Positions 6,329 to 9,178 of a stretch of DNA of 9,178 bases are shown one piece after another. Origin of the DNA: an uncultured Prevotella sp. (GTDB lineage: Bacteria > Bacteroidota > Bacteroidia > Bacteroidales > Bacteroidaceae). Location: contig CAKPST010000064.1 in NCBI GenBank assembly GCA_934183355.1, forward strand, positions 1 through 9,178, given 5' to 3'. A program made the position numbers and the translations under genes. Position 1 is the stretch's first letter, and the number at the start of each line of letters is the position of its first letter. The notes beneath the pieces were generated by a model. It was not told the origin of the DNA and made no database searches. It saw only the letters and a program-made list of their open reading frames with translations.

Positions 6329-6364
6329 TAATCTCCTTGGGTTAAAACAATGACGAGGAGACCA
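6329..6364 (-). promoter_or_regulatory. Possible Shine-Dalgarno-sequestering hairpin in the corA leader
   Basis: On the minus strand TGGTCTCCT (6364-6356) can pair with AGGAGATTA (6337-6329), 9 bp with two wobbles and an 18-base loop. This covers most of the AAGGAGA ribosome site. An upstream AGGAGGA (6387-6381) could compete for the same TCTCCT strand, freeing the ribosome site. The pairings are seen in the sequence; a regulatory switch is speculation. Confidence 0.3.
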
Positions 6365-6455
6365 GCTTTACCGATTGCCGTCCTCCTGCACTAATAATTG
6401 TTATTTTCCGCGTGATAATCGTCCATAAAATGTGTTATGATTTGATTTTGCGGTG

Positions 6456-6463
6456 CAAAGTTA
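6456..6463 (-). promoter_or_regulatory. -7 element of corA (TAACTTTG)
   Basis: TAACTTTG (6463-6456) matches TAnnTTTG. There is no clear TTTG at the -33 position. Transcription would begin near 6451, leaving a leader of about 125 nt. Confidence 0.45.
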
Positions 6464-6560
6464 AGCAAAATCGTTCATATTGCGTCATGTATGGCTTTAT
6501 TTATTTGCCTTTGGACATGTTTTTGTTGTCAACCCTAACGCTTTATTCGGGATTTTTATA

Positions 6561-6568
6561 TAAATTTG
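6561..6568 (+). promoter_or_regulatory. -7 element of the flippase-like gene (TAAATTTG)
   Basis: TAAATTTG (6561-6568) fits the TAnnTTTG consensus and points toward the gene at 6646. The -33 region (around 6537-6541) has no TTTG. The leader of about 70 nt contains an inverted repeat, GCCTCA (6579-6584) with TGAGGC (6598-6603). The rest of the 322-base gap between corA and this gene (6324-6645) holds only the two divergent promoters and leaders. Confidence 0.45.
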
Positions 6569-6645
6569 CATCCAGTATGCCTCACCAACTTATGCTATGA
6601 GGCTGCCACTATTAAATAGAAACAACAAACATTTAACAAAAGGCT

Positions 6646-7635
6646 TTGGATTTAAAGAAAATCATAAACGACACCATCAAGGTGAGTTTCTCGCTGCTGC
6701 TCGGCGGACTGATACTCTACTGGATGTATCGCGACTTCGACTTCAAGAACGTGGAGCATGTGCTGCTGCACGAGATGAACTGGACATGGATGCTGCTGTC
6801 ATTCCCATTTGGCATTCTGGCTCAGCTGTTTCGCGGCTGGCGCTGGCGACTGACGCTCGACCCTGTGGGCGAGCATCCGCGCACCTCCACCAGCATCAAC
6901 TCCATTTTTCTCTCTTATGCCGTCAGTCTTGTGGTGCCGCGCATGGGTGAGTTTGCCCGTTGCGGTGTGCTCAAACGCTACGATGGTGTGTCGTTTCCTA
7001 AGGCTCTCGGCACTGTTGTCGTCGAGCGTGCCATCGACTCTGCCTTGGTTCTTATAGTGGCGCTACTGACATTCCTTTTCCAAATACGCATTTTCAACAT
7101 ATTCTTCAACCGCACTGGCACCAATATCGACTCCATATTTGCCAGTTTCTCTACAACTGGCTACATCGTCACAGCCATTTGCGGCATTGCCGTGTGCATA
7201 CTCGGATGGTATATCATGCGACGATTCACGATATATAATAAGGTGAAGTCGACGATGAAGGGCATTTGGCAGGGCGTGATGTCAATAGGCAGTGTCAAAC
7301 ATCCCATACTCTTCGTGATGCTCACGCTGGGTATATGGGTGAGCTATTTCCTCCACTACTACCTCACGTTCTTCTGCTTTGAGGCGACGTCGCATCTCGG
7401 CATAGCATGCGCCCTCGTCACATTCATCGTTGGTAGCATAGCCGTGATAGTGCCTACACCCAATGGTGCTGGGCCGTGGCATTTTGCCGTGAAGACAATG
7501 CTCATTCTATATGGCGTGGCTGACGCCGACGCCCTCAACTTTGTGCTCATCGTACACAGTGTGCAGACGCTGCTCGTAGTGGCGCTCGGAGTGTATGCCT
7601 GGGCTGCGCTGTCGCTGACGAAAAAGAAACTTTAA
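6646..7635 (+). CDS. Flippase-like integral membrane protein (LPG synthase TM domain/UPF0104 family)
   Basis: A 329-residue polytopic inner-membrane protein with about 7-8 helices (roughly 13-29, 45-62, 85-99, 126-148, 171-192, 217-240, 252-270, 299-323). Family signatures are RMGEFAR (99-105), VVERAID (126-132) and PTPNGAGPWHFA (270-281). The last matches the conserved small-residue/Pro loop of this superfamily, which includes the flippase half of MprF and AglD-like proteins. Members are thought to move or bind lipids; no lysyl-transferase domain is present, so this is not MprF itself. The substrate is unknown. The start must be TTG 6646: a stop lies four codons upstream, and the next in-frame ATG is inside the first helix. 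Homologues begin with the same basic helix. It is followed after 12 nt by pepD, probably in one operon, and is divergent from corA. Confidence 0.87.
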   Translation: MDLKKIINDTIKVSFSLLLGGLILYWMYRDFDFKNVEHVLLHEMNWTWMLLSFPFGILAQLFRGWRWRLTLDPVGEHPRTSTSINSIFLSYAVSLVVPRMGEFARCGVLKRYDGVSFPKALGTVVVERAIDSALVLIVALLTFLFQIRIFNIFFNRTGTNIDSIFASFSTTGYIVTAICGIAVCILGWYIMRRFTIYNKVKSTMKGIWQGVMSIGSVKHPILFVMLTLGIWVSYFLHYYLTFFCFEATSHLGIACALVTFIVGSIAVIVPTPNGAGPWHFAVKTMLILYGVADADALNFVLIVHSVQTLLVVALGVYAWAALSLTKKKL

Positions 7636-7647
7636 ATATATACTATT

Positions 7648-9105
7648 ATGAGTGAAATCAAAAACCTAAACCCCGAATGTATTTGGCGCAACTTTGATGC
7701 ACTGACTCAGGTGCCGCGCCCAACAGGACATCTTGAGAAAGTACAGAAGTTCTTGCTCGACTTCGCTGCACGTGTGGGCGTGGAGGCGTTCCAGGACTCT
7801 GGCAGAAATATCGTGATGCGCAAACCTGCAACTCCGGGCATGGAGAACCGCAAGGGCATCATCCTACAGGCACACATGGACATGGTGCCACAGAAGAGCA
7901 AGGAGTCGAAGCACAACTTCGAGACCGACCCTATTGAGACCTACATCGACGGCGACTGGGTGCGTGCTAAGGGCACTACTCTCGGTGCAGACAATGGTCT
8001 GGGCGTGGCTGCCATCATGGCTGTCATGGAGGACAAGACTCTGGTGCACGGACCTATTGAGGGTCTTATCACTGCCGACGAGGAGACTGGCATGTTTGGT
8101 GCCAACGACCTGCCTGAAAACGAGCTGCAGGGCGACATCCTCCTCAACCTCGACTCTGAGACATGGGGCAAGTTTGTCATAGGTTCGGCTGGTGGCGTCG
8201 ACGTTACTGCCACTCTCGACTACAAGGAGGCTGAGACCGACAAGGACGACGCTGCAGTCAAGGTGGTGTTGAAGGGACTTAAGGGCGGTCACTCAGGACT
8301 TGAGATTCACGAGGGACGCGGCAATGCCAACAAGCTCATGGCACGCTTCGTGCATGAGGCTATAGCCGAGTATGACGCACGTCTCGCGTCATGGCATGGC
8401 GGCAACATGCGCAACGCCATCCCGTTCGAGTGTGAGGTGGTGCTCACTCTGCCTAAGGAGAACGTAGAGGCTCTGAAGGAGGACATCGCAGAGTGGTGTA
8501 CTCTCTTCAACCATGAATATCGCACCATCGAAGAGAACATCCTCTTCTTCGCTGAAGATGTAGAGACACCTGCCTTCGAGACACCTGAGGAAATTCAGGA
8601 CAACTTGCTCGACGCTATCTATGGCTGCCACAACGGTGTGCTACGCATGATTCCAGTGTTCCCTACTGTTGTGGAGACTTCAAGCAACCTCGCCATCATC
8701 AACATCGAGGGTGGACACGCTGCATTCAAGATTCTCGCCCGTTCGTCAAGCGAGAGCATGAAGAACAACATCGCCACTATGCTTGAGTCGACATTCTCTA
8801 TGGCTGGCATGAAGGTGGAGATGAGTGGCAGCTACAGCGGTTGGGACCCCAACACCGACAGCGACATCCTCCACTTGCTCAAGAAGAACTATCTTGAACT
8901 CTTCGGTGAGGAAGCCATTGAGCAGGTAGACCACGCCGGTTTGGAGTGCTCTGTCATCCTCGGCAAGTATCCGCATCTCGACGTTGTGTCACTCGGTCCT
9001 ACACTCCGTTCGCCACACACCACAATAGAGCGTTGCCAGATTTCGACAGTTGCCCCATTCTGGGAACTGCTAAAGAAGACTATGCTTGAAATACCCGTTA
9101 AGTAA
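7648..9105 (+). CDS. pepD: Aminoacyl-histidine dipeptidase PepD (beta-Ala-His dipeptidase), peptidase family M20
   Basis: A 485-residue cytoplasmic di-zinc dipeptidase, the same length as E. coli PepD, that cleaves Xaa-His and other unspecific dipeptides. Metal ligands align with the known PepD set at a constant offset of four: His76 (in QAHMDM, with Asp78), Asp115 (GADNGLG), Glu146 with catalytic Glu145 (ADEETG), Asp169 (NLDSE) and His457 (RSPHTTIER). The lid domain (about 185-390) carries KGGHSGLEIHEGRGNAN (212-228), typical of the family. No signal peptide is seen, so it acts on imported peptides. The ATG at 7648, 12 bases after the flippase-like gene, gives a complete N-terminus. No separate promoter is evident. 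The gene is intact and all catalytic residues are present. Confidence 0.96.
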   Translation: MSEIKNLNPECIWRNFDALTQVPRPTGHLEKVQKFLLDFAARVGVEAFQDSGRNIVMRKPATPGMENRKGIILQAHMDMVPQKSKESKHNFETDPIETYIDGDWVRAKGTTLGADNGLGVAAIMAVMEDKTLVHGPIEGLITADEETGMFGANDLPENELQGDILLNLDSETWGKFVIGSAGGVDVTATLDYKEAETDKDDAAVKVVLKGLKGGHSGLEIHEGRGNANKLMARFVHEAIAEYDARLASWHGGNMRNAIPFECEVVLTLPKENVEALKEDIAEWCTLFNHEYRTIEENILFFAEDVETPAFETPEEIQDNLLDAIYGCHNGVLRMIPVFPTVVETSSNLAIINIEGGHAAFKILARSSSESMKNNIATMLESTFSMAGMKVEMSGSYSGWDPNTDSDILHLLKKNYLELFGEEAIEQVDHAGLECSVILGKYPHLDVVSLGPTLRSPHTTIERCQISTVAPFWELLKKTMLEIPVK

Positions 9106-9124
9106 ATACTTAACTTCATTTTGT

Positions 9125-9149
9125 AGAGGATTCTCCCTCTTTTTCTTTT
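9125..9149 (+). terminator. Weak terminator candidate after pepD
   Basis: AGAGGA (9125-9130) pairs with TCCCTCT (9134-9140) with one bulged C and a TTC loop, followed by a T-rich run, TTTTTCTTTT (9140-9149). It starts 20 bases after the pepD stop. The stem is short, so termination may be partial or rely on the palindrome just downstream. Confidence 0.4.
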
Positions 9150-9157
9150 CCCCTCCC

Positions 9158-9178
9158 TCCTCGCGCAAAGCGCGAGGA
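9158..9178. repeat. GC-rich perfect hairpin at the window edge
   Basis: TCCTCGCGC (9158-9166) and GCGCGAGGA (9170-9178) are perfect 9-bp arms around AAA. This is the strongest short stem in the window. It is probably the stem of an intrinsic terminator for the pepD unit or for an oncoming gene, but any T-run lies beyond the window. A plus-strand T-rich tract also precedes it, which would suit a minus-strand terminator less well. Confidence 0.6.

Noticed and set aside
6412..6600. 62-codon plus-strand frame between corA and the flippase-like gene
   Set aside because: It runs antisense through the corA leader and the -7 element, has no promoter of its own and ends in the flippase leader. Composition looks like AT-rich spacer.
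6597..6950. 117-codon plus-strand frame starting with ATG just upstream of the flippase-like gene
   Set aside because: It overlaps the flippase-like gene out of phase and encodes no plausible protein beyond the leader. The 6646 frame has conserved membrane-family motifs.
9158..9178. Edge palindrome as a CRISPR repeat or IS end
   Set aside because: Only one copy is seen and nothing flanking supports either. A terminator stem is the simpler reading.

Overview
The window looks like a chromosomal segment of a member of the Bacteroidales, most likely Prevotellaceae (Prevotella/Segatella-like). The reasons are the Bacteroidetes-type -7 promoter element TAnnTTTG ahead of most transcription units, A-rich translation starts with few Shine-Dalgarno sequences, and gene families and order typical of the phylum: a BT_3928-family membrane protein between DUF1599 and triosephosphate isomerase, a multi-repeat DUF349 protein, and PepD. 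I see no mobile element, CRISPR array, tRNA or rRNA. Taxonomy is inferred from these features alone.

Left block (1-2853, minus strand). It reads a small lipoprotein (2853-2446), then a DUF1599 protein (2391-1825), then a long open frame from 1823 off the left edge. That frame holds a BT_3928-family DoxX/MauE-like membrane protein followed, with no stop codon, by triosephosphate isomerase (TPI, from 509). I checked every in-frame codon from 1823 to 3 and found no stop, so this is a predicted membrane-anchored TPI fusion unless a stop was lost or a base is wrong. DUF1599 and the fusion are tightly coupled (TGA-T-ATG).

Middle intergenic region (2854-3391). Divergent promoters flank two abutting palindromes. 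On the plus strand a well-formed promoter (TTTG-N20-TATCTTTG), a short leader, a 27-codon ORF for a one-helix membrane peptide (3098-3181) and a strong terminator (3216-3251) make up a complete ~240-nt transcription unit, the best candidate here for something undescribed. It converges on the 3' end of the DUF349 gene, whose 3' UTR carries two hairpins, the second being a terminator.

Right-centre block (3392-6323, minus strand). A 608-residue cytoplasmic protein with five DUF349 repeats lies downstream of a CorA-type divalent cation transporter. Each has its own -7 element and a leader with a possible RNA structure.

Right block (6646-9105, plus strand). A flippase-like (LPG synthase TM domain/UPF0104) membrane protein with a TTG start is followed 12 nt later by the M20 metallopeptidase PepD, so the two are probably cotranscribed. 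A weak terminator follows, and a strong GC-rich palindrome sits at the window edge.

Most genes are housekeeping: glycolysis, Mg2+ transport and dipeptide catabolism. The unusual content is the TPI fusion, the orphan microprotein unit and the structured leaders and UTRs.
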